A DNA stretch of 33,029 nucleotides from an uncultured Erysipelotrichaceae bacterium (lineage in GTDB: Bacteria > Bacillota_I > Bacilli_A > RFN20 > CAG-826), in assembly GCA_902777015.1 (NCBI GenBank), contig CACYSA010000019.1, positions 1 through 33,029 of the forward strand. Direction: 5' to 3'. The notes below the pieces were generated by a model. It worked only from the letters and a program-made list of their open reading frames with translations, ran no database searches and had not been told where the DNA came from. Position numbers and translations under genes: made by a program. This document shows positions 15,819-23,957 of the stretch, one piece after another. Each line of letters starts with the position of its first letter. The stretch's first letter is position 1.

Positions 15819-18809
15819 ATGGGTTTTGTTAAAAAATTATTAAAACCTCGCGTTATAACTTGGGCAGCAACGACATTGTTATTAACAGCCGTTTTGATTG
15901 TTGCCGACTATTTCGCGATGAACAAATATGTCAAATTAATTGAAGCAACTGAATTAGGTGGCGATACACCAATCCCAGACCCAAAACAAAAAGGTAATGC
16001 TTTCGTTGCAGATTTCGATAGCAAAGATAAAGCTTTTGAAAACGCCAATGCAGTGACCAAGAAAATTTGTGAAGAAGGTATGATTCTTCTCAAAAATGAT
16101 AATGATGCTTTGCCACTTGCTAAAAACGCAAAGGTTACCGTTTTCGGTAGAAACTCTGTTGACTTAGTTTATGGTGGTTCTGGTTCTGCTGCTCCTGGTA
16201 AAAGTACCGATCCTAATCTTCAAAAGAAATATGGCTGGAGAAAAACAATTAATGATTCATTAACAGAAGCTGGTTTCTCTGTGAACCCAGAAATGGCGAA
16301 ATTCTATGAGAAACAAGAATCACGTAGTGATAATCCAGGCATGGAAGATAAAAGCGGTAATCAAAAAGTTCCTGTTCTTAGCACAGGTGAAACCGCATAT
16401 GAAAAATACACAGACGCTGTTAAGAATTCATACGATCAATATGGTGACGCTGCAATTATCGTCTTCTCACGTATTGCCGGTGAAGGCTGGGACCTTCCAA
16501 GAAAAGCTTCTGATAGCGATGAACGTCACTATCTTGAATTAGATAGCAATGAAAGAGAATTAATCAGACAAGTTGCTAAGTCTCAAAAATTCAAAAAGAT
16601 CGTTATCTTACTCAATGGTTCTAACTATATTGATTTAGGTTTCTTATACGAAAGAACAAATGCTACAGATTATAACGACTTCGGTAAATATGTCGACGCT
16701 GTTATTAATATTGGTAGCCCAGGTGCTAACGGTATCATGGCCTTAGGTGAAATCCTTAATGGTAACGTTAACCCATCTGGTCATACAGTTGATACTGTCT
16801 ACACAGCTTATCAAAACGACCCAACATGGCAAAACTTTGGTGGTAACAAATCTTACCAAAATCCAGATGGCACAGATAACTACACAAAAGGTGGTAGTGC
16901 ATCTGATTATTTCTTAGTCGAATATGAAGAAAACATCTATCTCGGCTATAGATATTATGAAACACGCGGTCATATTGAAGGTGAAGAATGGTATAGCAAG
17001 AACGTTGTTTATCCATTCGGTTATGGCTTAAGCTATACAGAATTTAGTGAAGAAATTACTAACATTTCCGCTTTAGGAAGTGAAGCCTTAGAATACGGCA
17101 AGACTTTCAAAGTTGAAATTAAAGTTAAAAACAACGGCGAACGCGCTGGTAAACAAGTTGTTCAACTTTATGCCTCCGCTCCATATACCGCTAATGGTAT
17201 TGAAAAACCACACAAAGTCTTAGTGGGCTTTGCCAAGACGAAAGAATTAAAGAAGAACGAAACAGACACAGTTGAAATCGAAGTTAATCCTTATGATTTC
17301 GCTAGTTTCGATTCTCATGACAAAAATAGCAATGGCTTCATTGGCTATGAATTAGAAAAAGGCGAATACAACTTCTATGCTGGTACAGACGCTCATAATT
17401 CTTTTGCTCAGTTCAAAAAGACTTTAGCCGCTGATGTGAAGATTGATAAAGATCCAGTCACCGGTTATGAAGTAAAAGCATTATTCCCAGAAGTAACAGG
17501 CCACATGAATGCAGCCGAAAGCTTATCCAGAAATAACTTTGCTGGCACATTCCCAAAAGCTATTACTGATGCCGAACGTGAACTTGATGACGATACACTC
17601 GCCAAATTAAAATCCAAGGAAACCACAAACGACGAAACATATGACAAAGTGCCAACAATGGGCGCTGAAGCTAAATACACACTTAGAGATTTAGCCGGTA
17701 AGAAATATAACGATCCATTGTGGGAAGAATTCCTTGATCAATTCACATTCGATCAAATGCTCACTTTATTCAATGATGGTTGTTATTCCACAGCCCCAAT
17801 TGAACAAAAGATGAAAGTTGTTGACGAAGCAACAGGCGCTGAAACAGAAAAGAACGTTATCGTTGTTCCAAAGACAACATCCGCTGACGGCCCAACAGGT
17901 ATCGTTGGTTTCTTAGGTGATAAAGCCATTTATGGTTGCTGCTATTACTGCTCTGAATGCTTAGTGGCACAAACATATAATATTGAAATGGTTGACTTAC
18001 AAGCTAACGCTATTGGTAACGAATGCTTAATCGGTGATGAAAAGAATGGTGGCGTCGCTTACCCAGGTTGGTATGCACCAGGCGTCAATTTACACCGTTC
18101 TCCATTCTCTGGCCGTAACACTGAATACTACTCCGAAGACCCATTCTTAAATGGTAGATTCGCTGGTAGAATCATTAAAGGTGTTGCTGAAAAAGGTGTC
18201 TACGCTAACGTTAAACACTATGCAGTTAACGACCAAGAAACACACAGATCCACAATGGGTATTGCCACATGGGTTGATGAACAAGCAATGCGCGAACTTT
18301 ATCTCAAACCATTCGAAATGGCTGTTAAGGAAGGCGAAGCACACGGCTTAATGACTTCCTTCAACCGTATCGGTACAGAATGGGCTGGTGGTTCATATCG
18401 TTTAGTTACAACCATCTTAAAGAAAGAATGGGGCTTCCAAGGCTCCGTTATCTGTGACTTCCATACAGACTTCTATATGGATAGTAAACAAATGCTCTAT
18501 GCTGGTGGTGACTTAAACCTCTGTGCTGATAAGGAAATCAAATTACAAACAAGTGGTAAGTACAGCACTCCATACGTCAAAGCCACTAACGCTAAAGACG
18601 CTCAATTAGTGAGAAAGAGTGCCCATAACAACTTATTTGCTTTAGCAAATTCCTGCGCTCTTAAAGTTGATATCATCGGCTATAAGACAGCATGGTGGAA
18701 GAACGCCTTCCGCGCTGTTGAAATCGCTATTCCTTGCTGCTTAGCGGTTTGGGGATTCTTCGCAATCTTCACTGCTTTACGTAAAAAAGAAGAAGCAGTA
18801 GCTGAATAA
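15819..18809 (+). CDS. Membrane-anchored GH3 family protein, inverted domain order
   Basis: A 996-residue GH3 protein with the GH3 C domain first (EEGMILLKND, ~75-410), FnIII (~420-530) and the catalytic barrel last (~640-900): SADGPTG, KHYAVND from residue 799, nucleophile candidate Asp880 in VICDF. Unlike its two neighbours it has an uncleaved N-terminal membrane helix (~12-33), a second helix near the C-terminus (~960-985) and no Ig-like domain. Both ends would then sit in the membrane with the enzyme outside. Four cysteines (707, 708, 711, 714) in GCCYYCSEC lie just after the DGP loop and are absent from the paralogues. AGGTGA is 5 bases before the ATG at 15819, so this start is preferred over GTG 15810. 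Confidence 0.87.
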   Translation: MGFVKKLLKPRVITWAATTLLLTAVLIVADYFAMNKYVKLIEATELGGDTPIPDPKQKGNAFVADFDSKDKAFENANAVTKKICEEGMILLKNDNDALPLAKNAKVTVFGRNSVDLVYGGSGSAAPGKSTDPNLQKKYGWRKTINDSLTEAGFSVNPEMAKFYEKQESRSDNPGMEDKSGNQKVPVLSTGETAYEKYTDAVKNSYDQYGDAAIIVFSRIAGEGWDLPRKASDSDERHYLELDSNERELIRQVAKSQKFKKIVILLNGSNYIDLGFLYERTNATDYNDFGKYVDAVINIGSPGANGIMALGEILNGNVNPSGHTVDTVYTAYQNDPTWQNFGGNKSYQNPDGTDNYTKGGSASDYFLVEYEENIYLGYRYYETRGHIEGEEWYSKNVVYPFGYGLSYTEFSEEITNISALGSEALEYGKTFKVEIKVKNNGERAGKQVVQLYASAPYTANGIEKPHKVLVGFAKTKELKKNETDTVEIEVNPYDFASFDSHDKNSNGFIGYELEKGEYNFYAGTDAHNSFAQFKKTLAADVKIDKDPVTGYEVKALFPEVTGHMNAAESLSRNNFAGTFPKAITDAERELDDDTLAKLKSKETTNDETYDKVPTMGAEAKYTLRDLAGKKYNDPLWEEFLDQFTFDQMLTLFNDGCYSTAPIEQKMKVVDEATGAETEKNVIVVPKTTSADGPTGIVGFLGDKAIYGCCYYCSECLVAQTYNIEMVDLQANAIGNECLIGDEKNGGVAYPGWYAPGVNLHRSPFSGRNTEYYSEDPFLNGRFAGRIIKGVAEKGVYANVKHYAVNDQETHRSTMGIATWVDEQAMRELYLKPFEMAVKEGEAHGLMTSFNRIGTEWAGGSYRLVTTILKKEWGFQGSVICDFHTDFYMDSKQMLYAGGDLNLCADKEIKLQTSGKYSTPYVKATNAKDAQLVRKSAHNNLFALANSCALKVDIIGYKTAWWKNAFRAVEIAIPCCLAVWGFFAIFTALRKKEEAVAE

Positions 18810-18827
18810 GTAAATACTTAATCTAAT

Positions 18828-18860
18828 AAAAAGCGGATTTCATCTGAGGTTCGCTTTTTT
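18828..18860 (+). terminator. Rho-independent terminator of the lipoprotein/GH3 operon
   Basis: AAAAAGCG at 18828-18835 pairs with CGCTTTTT at 18852-18859 and ends in a T-run. Confidence 0.88.
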
Positions 18861-18926
18861 ATGTATTTATCAATGAAATTTGCATTTTTGATTGAATTGT
18901 CTTATTTTATTAGTAGGTAATTAAGT

Positions 18927-20459
18927 ATGAAAAGCATAAAATCGCTACTAATTTTGTTTCTTTGCGCTACTATTTTTCCTTTAACGGGATGTCATGAAAA
19001 AGAGATCGAACCAAAAAATGATTTAAAACCCGTGAAGGTTTTTGACTGGTATCACGATGAAACAAGACCAATACACGCACTAGAATTTGAAATAGACGAA
19101 TTAGATAGTCCTAAATTTACTTTCTATGCAGATAATATTAAACAAGTAGGCACTAATTTTACTGTGAATGATGTTGATGCTTTATATCTTTATGACGCTA
19201 ATCAAGATGGTTATCGTGATTTATGTGTTTCTGGTAGCGTAGACACTATACCATATGCAGATTATTGCGCTATTTACGATGTGAAAAATAACGAACGTAT
19301 TTTCTACATTATTGATAGTGTGGTTAATGCCTATAATGATTATCATTTTTCTTTAGTAAATAACAAACTTGTTCTTACCAAAGATAAATGCTATAAAAAT
19401 GCGATTGTTGATCAAACATATGCTGATGGACGTATCGAATATTCAAAAGATAAAGGTGTTTTTGTCAAATGGAATAACAGATACTTATTCGATAAATGCG
19501 ACTTCTCATTTAATATCGCTAATGAAGATAATGAAGAGATCGAACTTAAAGAAGATAAAGGTGTATATACCGCTGCTTTGAATACCAATACTTTATATTC
19601 AATTACTGTGGATTATAAGTCTGCTTCTTTTGATGTTTTAAATTACCAAGAAGTAAATGAAATCCGCCCACACGTAGTGTCTTTTGCAAATCGTAGCAAC
19701 TATGATGATAGTTTGACTATTTATAAAATTGAAGATACAGAGGGTTGCTATAAAATGTATTTCTATTTTATTAAAGGGAATACCTCTAATTATGAATTAC
19801 ATGCTTCTGGGCATAGCAAATCACTAAAATTTGATATTAAACATGAAAGCGGCCACACTTTAAGTGACTTAATAGCCGTTAACCGTAATAACATTTTAAA
19901 AGCGACGCAGGAAGAAAATGATTTAGTAGGTACTTATGATTATTTGTGCAGAGTCACTGATGTGACATATGATGAAAATAATAAAGCGTTACTTGATGTT
20001 CCAGTATCTGAAATTAACAGCGCAATTGTTAATAAAGAAAAAGAGCTATCCCATCGCTTTACTTATGAAACTAAAGAAGGCACTAAAAAGATCATCGAAT
20101 TATACGATGAAAGAATCATGAAATATAATGACAAGTATTATGCTCTTTTAGGAACATTTGATTTTGATTCAATCAAGCATGAAGGCCATGATGGAACATT
20201 TAATTTCTCATTAAAGGAAAAAACAGCGGAAGCGGAAAGCTTAAACGATGGGCAAAAAATCCTCGTTAATAATATTGATTCGCTTGTGGTTATTCGTACT
20301 TACGCTAATGTGGATTTAAAATTCTCATATAAAATCAAAATTGGTATGAGAACATTTTATATTTCTGACGCAACTCATTTCTGTGATTCTAGCCGCAGTG
20401 GTTACAAATATTATTACGTAATAAAATCTGAAAATAACTTCTCTAGCTTATTTCGATAA
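18927..20459 (+). CDS. Lipoprotein of unknown function
   Basis: A 510-residue lipoprotein with a hydrophobic signal and lipobox PLTGC (Cys22). I recognise no full domain. Residues 89-99 read YDANQDGYRDL, a DxNxDGxxD calcium-binding-like loop of the kind seen in FG-GAP/VCBS or dockerin repeats, here single. The rest is mostly predicted beta strand with many Asp/Asn/Tyr, typical of surface proteins. TAGGTAA before the ATG is a weak ribosome binding site; TTGCAT (18880-18885) and TATTTT (18903-18908), 17 bases apart, are a possible promoter. It lies after the terminator of the GH3 operon and is transcribed on its own, so a link to glycan use is only positional. Confidence 0.75.
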   Translation: MKSIKSLLILFLCATIFPLTGCHEKEIEPKNDLKPVKVFDWYHDETRPIHALEFEIDELDSPKFTFYADNIKQVGTNFTVNDVDALYLYDANQDGYRDLCVSGSVDTIPYADYCAIYDVKNNERIFYIIDSVVNAYNDYHFSLVNNKLVLTKDKCYKNAIVDQTYADGRIEYSKDKGVFVKWNNRYLFDKCDFSFNIANEDNEEIELKEDKGVYTAALNTNTLYSITVDYKSASFDVLNYQEVNEIRPHVVSFANRSNYDDSLTIYKIEDTEGCYKMYFYFIKGNTSNYELHASGHSKSLKFDIKHESGHTLSDLIAVNRNNILKATQEENDLVGTYDYLCRVTDVTYDENNKALLDVPVSEINSAIVNKEKELSHRFTYETKEGTKKIIELYDERIMKYNDKYYALLGTFDFDSIKHEGHDGTFNFSLKEKTAEAESLNDGQKILVNNIDSLVVIRTYANVDLKFSYKIKIGMRTFYISDATHFCDSSRSGYKYYYVIKSENNFSSLFR

Positions 20460-20468
20460 TAGATAACG

Positions 20469-21299
20469 TTATTGATTAGCCTCTTCGGAGGCTTTTTTAT
20501 TCTCAATCTTCTTATCAAAATAACGATATATAAAGAAGAAGGCGATTCCACCGATAACCATTAATATGGACCAGAACTGTGATGGTGTTAATCCTGGAAT
20601 AAAAGCGCCTCTTTCATCGTTTCTAACAAATTCAATTAAGAATCTCCAAATACCATATCCAATGAGATAGACACCCATATTGTATTTAAAATGGAATTTA
20701 AAGTATAAAACAATCATTACCGCACTTATTAAAAACAAGAAAATGGCCTCAAATAACTGCGTAGGGACTTCTTTATGTAGTTCCCCAGGAAATTGCACAC
20801 CAAACCACATATCGGTCTCTATACCGCCACAACAGCCGGCAAAAAAGCAACCTATACGACCAAAGCCATGAGCTAATGTAATTGATATAGGCGCAAATCT
20901 TAATAATTCCCAGACACCTTTATTCATATCAGACTTAAAGATGTTCTTTTCTTTTAGTCTTGGATTAATAACATAAACGTATAAGAAATATAAACCAAGG
21001 TAGACAATAACTCCCCCTAGTAGACCTCCTAAGAAGGTCATCTTACCAGTGAACTGGAATCCTTCACTTGGATTAGCGATAAAGTCATAAATTGATTGCA
21101 CTAATGAACCGAATAATAGACCTAAAGCAATGGCGAAGAAACCAATGACTAATATCGTATCTCTTGCGGAGCTAGAATAACCACTTTTCTTCATGGCGAA
21201 ATAAGTAAAAATAAAACAAACAATCAGACCAACAAGAATCATAATTGCGTATAAATCAATATCAACGCCAAAGATAGTAAATAGTGGATCAGGATACAT
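20469..21299 (-). CDS. lgt: Prolipoprotein diacylglyceryl transferase family protein (Lgt-like)
   Basis: A 276-residue polytopic membrane protein of the Lgt family, which attaches diacylglycerol to the lipobox Cys of prolipoproteins. The core motif is HGFGRIGCFFAGCCGG (144-159), with LHKEVPTQLFEA and FVRNDERG later. In classical Lgt the motif reads GRxGNF-N-E; here Asn is Cys and two more cysteines follow, a Cys-rich variant seen in Firmicutes, so it may be a paralogue with altered specificity. The start is the ATG at 21299 (GGAGAG 6 bases upstream), which overlaps the CPBP gene end by 11 bases; upstream in-frame codons lack a binding site. The window encodes at least four candidate lipoprotein substrates. 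Confidence 0.8.
   Translation of the reverse strand: MYPDPLFTIFGVDIDLYAIMILVGLIVCFIFTYFAMKKSGYSSSARDTILVIGFFAIALGLLFGSLVQSIYDFIANPSEGFQFTGKMTFLGGLLGGVIVYLGLYFLYVYVINPRLKEKNIFKSDMNKGVWELLRFAPISITLAHGFGRIGCFFAGCCGGIETDMWFGVQFPGELHKEVPTQLFEAIFLFLISAVMIVLYFKFHFKYNMGVYLIGYGIWRFLIEFVRNDERGAFIPGLTPSQFWSILMVIGGIAFFFIYRYFDKKIENKKASEEANQ
20478..20498 (+). terminator. Rho-independent terminator inside the lgt 3' coding end
   Basis: AGCCTC at 20478-20483 and GAGGCT at 20488-20493 flank a TTCG loop, with six T after. It ends the plus-strand lipoprotein gene but lies within the last codons (KASEEA) of the convergent lgt gene. Confidence 0.85.
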
Positions 21300-22059
21300 G
21301 TTTTCTCTCCATATTGAAGAGGCTATATATAATGTGGCCTGCACACAATATACCACATGATATTGTTAAAATCCAAAATACTACATCCCAAGGATCACCT
21401 GTGGCGATAGTGGTGGTCATTAATCCACCAAAATCAAACGCGGCATGGATAATAACACCCATCCATATGTTCTTAGTTTTAATAGCGACCACAGAGAGCA
21501 TGCCACCGATTAAGAATGTGTATACTGATTGAAGTAAAACGCTACCAATATCCATGCCCGCAAAGATATTTGTTAAATGGAATAAAGCAAATACCGCTGA
21601 AGATATCAACGCGGATAAGAAATATTTAAGACTATGGTTTTTAAATATATCTAAAAGAAGGAATAACAATACTCCTCTAAAGACTATTTCTTCTACAAGT
21701 GAGATACCAATAACATAAATGATATATAACCAAATTAAATCTGGTCTATTGATAGTAACTTGGCCTTTAATCAATGCGCTAAAAGGGAAATTAGCGAGAA
21801 TTACTAATAAACACGGTAAGCACCACAAAGCGGTTTTACCGGTTAATGATTTAATAGACATATATGGTGAATTACCTAATATGTACTGTAGCCAAATAAA
21901 TACAGCAGCAATTAAAAAGTAATATATAGAACGTCCAAGCATGGAATTCATCGTGTCGTCTTGGACCATTTTTAGTTTAACTACTTCGAATAAAATAAAA
22001 CCCGTCACCGCTAAAATGACGAGAATAATAGCAATAGTGTATTTTAAGGTTTTATTCAT
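21289..22059 (-). CDS. CPBP family intramembrane glutamic protease
   Basis: A 256-residue protein with about seven membrane helices and the three CPBP (Abi/Rce1-like) motifs: VEEIVFRG with Glu123, Glu124 and Arg128; FALFH with His161; HAAFD with His205 and Asp209. Members cleave membrane-bound substrates or serve in bacteriocin self-immunity and signalling; the substrate here is unknown. It starts 9 bases after the Na+/phosphate carrier stop and overlaps lgt by 11 bases, so the three genes form one operon. The stop is TGA, which helps rule out the mycoplasma code. Confidence 0.88.
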   Translation of the reverse strand: MNKTLKYTIAIILVILAVTGFILFEVVKLKMVQDDTMNSMLGRSIYYFLIAAVFIWLQYILGNSPYMSIKSLTGKTALWCLPCLLVILANFPFSALIKGQVTINRPDLIWLYIIYVIGISLVEEIVFRGVLLFLLLDIFKNHSLKYFLSALISSAVFALFHLTNIFAGMDIGSVLLQSVYTFLIGGMLSVVAIKTKNIWMGVIIHAAFDFGGLMTTTIATGDPWDVVFWILTISCGILCAGHIIYSLFNMERKHVS

Positions 22060-22068
22060 ATAGACCTA

Positions 22069-23724
22069 CTAGTTCTTTTCGTTAGGATCATCACCGATTG
22101 GGTTGACGATGGAGTAACCGATATTAACAAGGTGGTCTGCGACTCTTTCTAATTCACTGACTAATGTTGTATAGAATGGAGAATTCTCCACGTGACATGT
22201 TTTATTTTGAATGCGTTCATAGTGGGCACTGCTTAATTGATTCTTTAATTCATCAGTTTGATTTTCTAAATCGTGTAATTTCTTAAGGCTGTCTTTACTA
22301 CGATCGTGGAAGATAACTAAAGTTAATTCAAACATTTGTTCAATGACACTGAACATACTGTCGAATTCTTTTTTCGCGGTATCGGAGAATGATAAATCAT
22401 TATCAACCATCTTTAATGATGATTCATAGAAGTTATAAGCGTGGTCACCAATACGTTCGATATCGTTAACAACGTGGAAATAGCTACCTAAAACCTTTTC
22501 ATCATCCAATGAAACGTTATGAGTTAAGTTGATTAAGAATTGAGTAATCTCATTATTGATATAGTCAATCTTATCTTCTGTTTCGATAAGTTCTTTATCG
22601 TTAGTGTTGTCTTGATTAACAATACGGTTATAGCCAAGTTTTAAGTTATCTTTCGCCAATTGCATCATATTGATAATTTCTCTTTTGACCTGCATCATAG
22701 CGATGGTTGGGGTATTGAGTAAGTGGTTATCAATGTATTTAAGAGATTGTTTCATCTTCTCTTGTTCTTTATCTTTAATAAGTTTTTCAACAAGTTTTTC
22801 TAATGGTTTAACAAATGGTAACGCTAATAACATGAAGATGATGTTATAAATAACGTGGAAGACCGCAATTGCTAAAGCATTGTTATCACCAAAGATAAAA
22901 TGGAAACCATCAGTAATGAATGATGATAATGGCCAGCAAATGGCTAAGGCCACTAAAGCGGCTACTACTCTAATAATAAGAACAATAATACCAGTACGTT
23001 TAACATTAACGTTACCACCAATCGTGGCAATTAAAAGAGTGATGACGGTACCGATTGTCGCGCCTAAAACAAGATACATAGCTTGTTCGAAATGTAAGGC
23101 ACCAGTACTAACCATTGCTACTGTAATACCGATAGAAGCGGAACTAGATTGTAATAAAGCGGTAACTAAAGCACCAATTAATAATAAGAGTAATGGGAAA
23201 TTAGCTAAGTCAAAGAAGTCTTCAATACCTTTAACTAAATCAGCATTACCCATGATTGCACCGCTCATGGTGCTTAAGCCAAAGAATAAGATACCTAAGC
23301 CTGCTAAGATTTCGCCAATGTTCTTAACTAATTCTTTTTTGAAGAACATTAAGATAACACCGATAACGGCTAATATAACGAAATATTTAGAAATAGAAAT
23401 AGATGATAAAGAAGCGATTAAACCAGTAACGGTAGTGCCGACATATGCACCTAAAATGATATTAACGCCTTGGAACACTGTCATTGCGCCAGCGGCAATA
23501 AAACCGATAGTCATAACACCAGTCGCTGCACTACTTTGAATTAATGCGGTGACAGTAGTACCAATACCAAAGCAAGCAAATCTATTATTTCTAATCTTCT
23601 TTAATAATCTTTTTAATCCGCGTCCTGTGGATTTTTTTAAACCAGAGGACATCATGTTCATACCGACGATAAATACCGCGGCACCGACGAATAATGTAAT
23701 AATACTTAGAATCAATTTTTCCAT
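22069..23724 (-). CDS. Na+/phosphate cotransporter family protein with PhoU-like C-terminus
   Basis: A 551-residue protein. The N-terminal ~310 residues are membrane helices with the duplicated Na/Pi-cotransporter (PF02690) signature: ALIQSSAATG in the first half and ALLQSSSASIG in the second. The C-terminal ~200 residues are helical and charged, with a PhoU-like repeat (VNDIERIGDHAYNF, then ELERVADHLVNIGYS). It probably imports phosphate with sodium, or acts in phosphate homeostasis like YjbB. The ATG at 23724 begins the conserved part; a GTG at 23742 is also open, and neither has a clear ribosome binding site. First gene of the operon with CPBP and lgt. Confidence 0.9.
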   Translation of the reverse strand: MEKLILSIITLFVGAAVFIVGMNMMSSGLKKSTGRGLKRLLKKIRNNRFACFGIGTTVTALIQSSAATGVMTIGFIAAGAMTVFQGVNIILGAYVGTTVTGLIASLSSISISKYFVILAVIGVILMFFKKELVKNIGEILAGLGILFFGLSTMSGAIMGNADLVKGIEDFFDLANFPLLLLLIGALVTALLQSSSASIGITVAMVSTGALHFEQAMYLVLGATIGTVITLLIATIGGNVNVKRTGIIVLIIRVVAALVALAICWPLSSFITDGFHFIFGDNNALAIAVFHVIYNIIFMLLALPFVKPLEKLVEKLIKDKEQEKMKQSLKYIDNHLLNTPTIAMMQVKREIINMMQLAKDNLKLGYNRIVNQDNTNDKELIETEDKIDYINNEITQFLINLTHNVSLDDEKVLGSYFHVVNDIERIGDHAYNFYESSLKMVDNDLSFSDTAKKEFDSMFSVIEQMFELTLVIFHDRSKDSLKKLHDLENQTDELKNQLSSAHYERIQNKTCHVENSPFYTTLVSELERVADHLVNIGYSIVNPIGDDPNEKN

Positions 23725-23755
23725 ACCATAGTATTTTAACACATTTCAGCAAGAA

Positions 23756-23792
23756 CCCCACATCAATTTGATGATCGCCTCTATAGGTGGGG
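23756..23792 (-). promoter_or_regulatory. Inverted repeat upstream of the phosphate carrier
   Basis: CCCCAC at 23756-23761 and GTGGGG at 23787-23792 flank a second inverted repeat, CATCAA/TTGATG (23761-23773). It sits about 30 bases before the carrier's start, so it may be a 5' leader structure or operator. Its CTATA-GTGGGG edge faintly resembles the right-end hairpin of the nearby TnpB element, so a relic of such an element is the alternative. Confidence 0.35.
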
Positions 23793-23860
23793 ATGAATTG
23801 CATCTTTTATTCGTATATAAACAAATTAATAATTATAGAATCTTTTTAAGAAAAATGTTG

Positions 23861-23881
23861 TGATTATATCAATAAATTGAT
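23861..23881 (+). repeat. Left copy of AT-rich flanking repeat, ends in TTGAT
   Basis: A 21-base segment starting TGATTATAT and ending ATTGAT recurs at 25081-25101 on the other side of the TnpB element, differing by two single-base indels. This copy holds the inverted repeat ATATCAAT/ATTGATAT. Its last five bases, TTGAT, are a possible target motif (TAM) of the element. Confidence 0.5.
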
Positions 23882-23900
23882 ATACTAATAATAGGATGTT

Positions 23901-23939
23901 GGGATATAGGAATGGATTAAAAAACCATTTTTATATCCC
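23901..23939 (+). repeat. Left-end hairpin of the TnpB element
   Basis: GGGATATA/TATATCCC is a perfect 8-base stem, with AATGG/CCATT continuing it after short internal loops. It lies 18 bases before the tnpB ATG. Confidence 0.65.
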
Positions 23940-23957
23940 TTTATTTATCTAAAATCT

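Noticed and set aside
21300..21356. Longer N-terminus for the Lgt-family protein
   Set aside because: It would lie inside the CPBP gene without a binding site; GGAGAG before ATG 21299 decides the start.
22880..23539. 219-residue plus-strand open frame
   Set aside because: It lies antisense to the well-supported Na+/phosphate carrier, is rich in Lys/Pro/Ile/Ala as expected for the reverse complement of a membrane gene, and has no ribosome binding site or domain.
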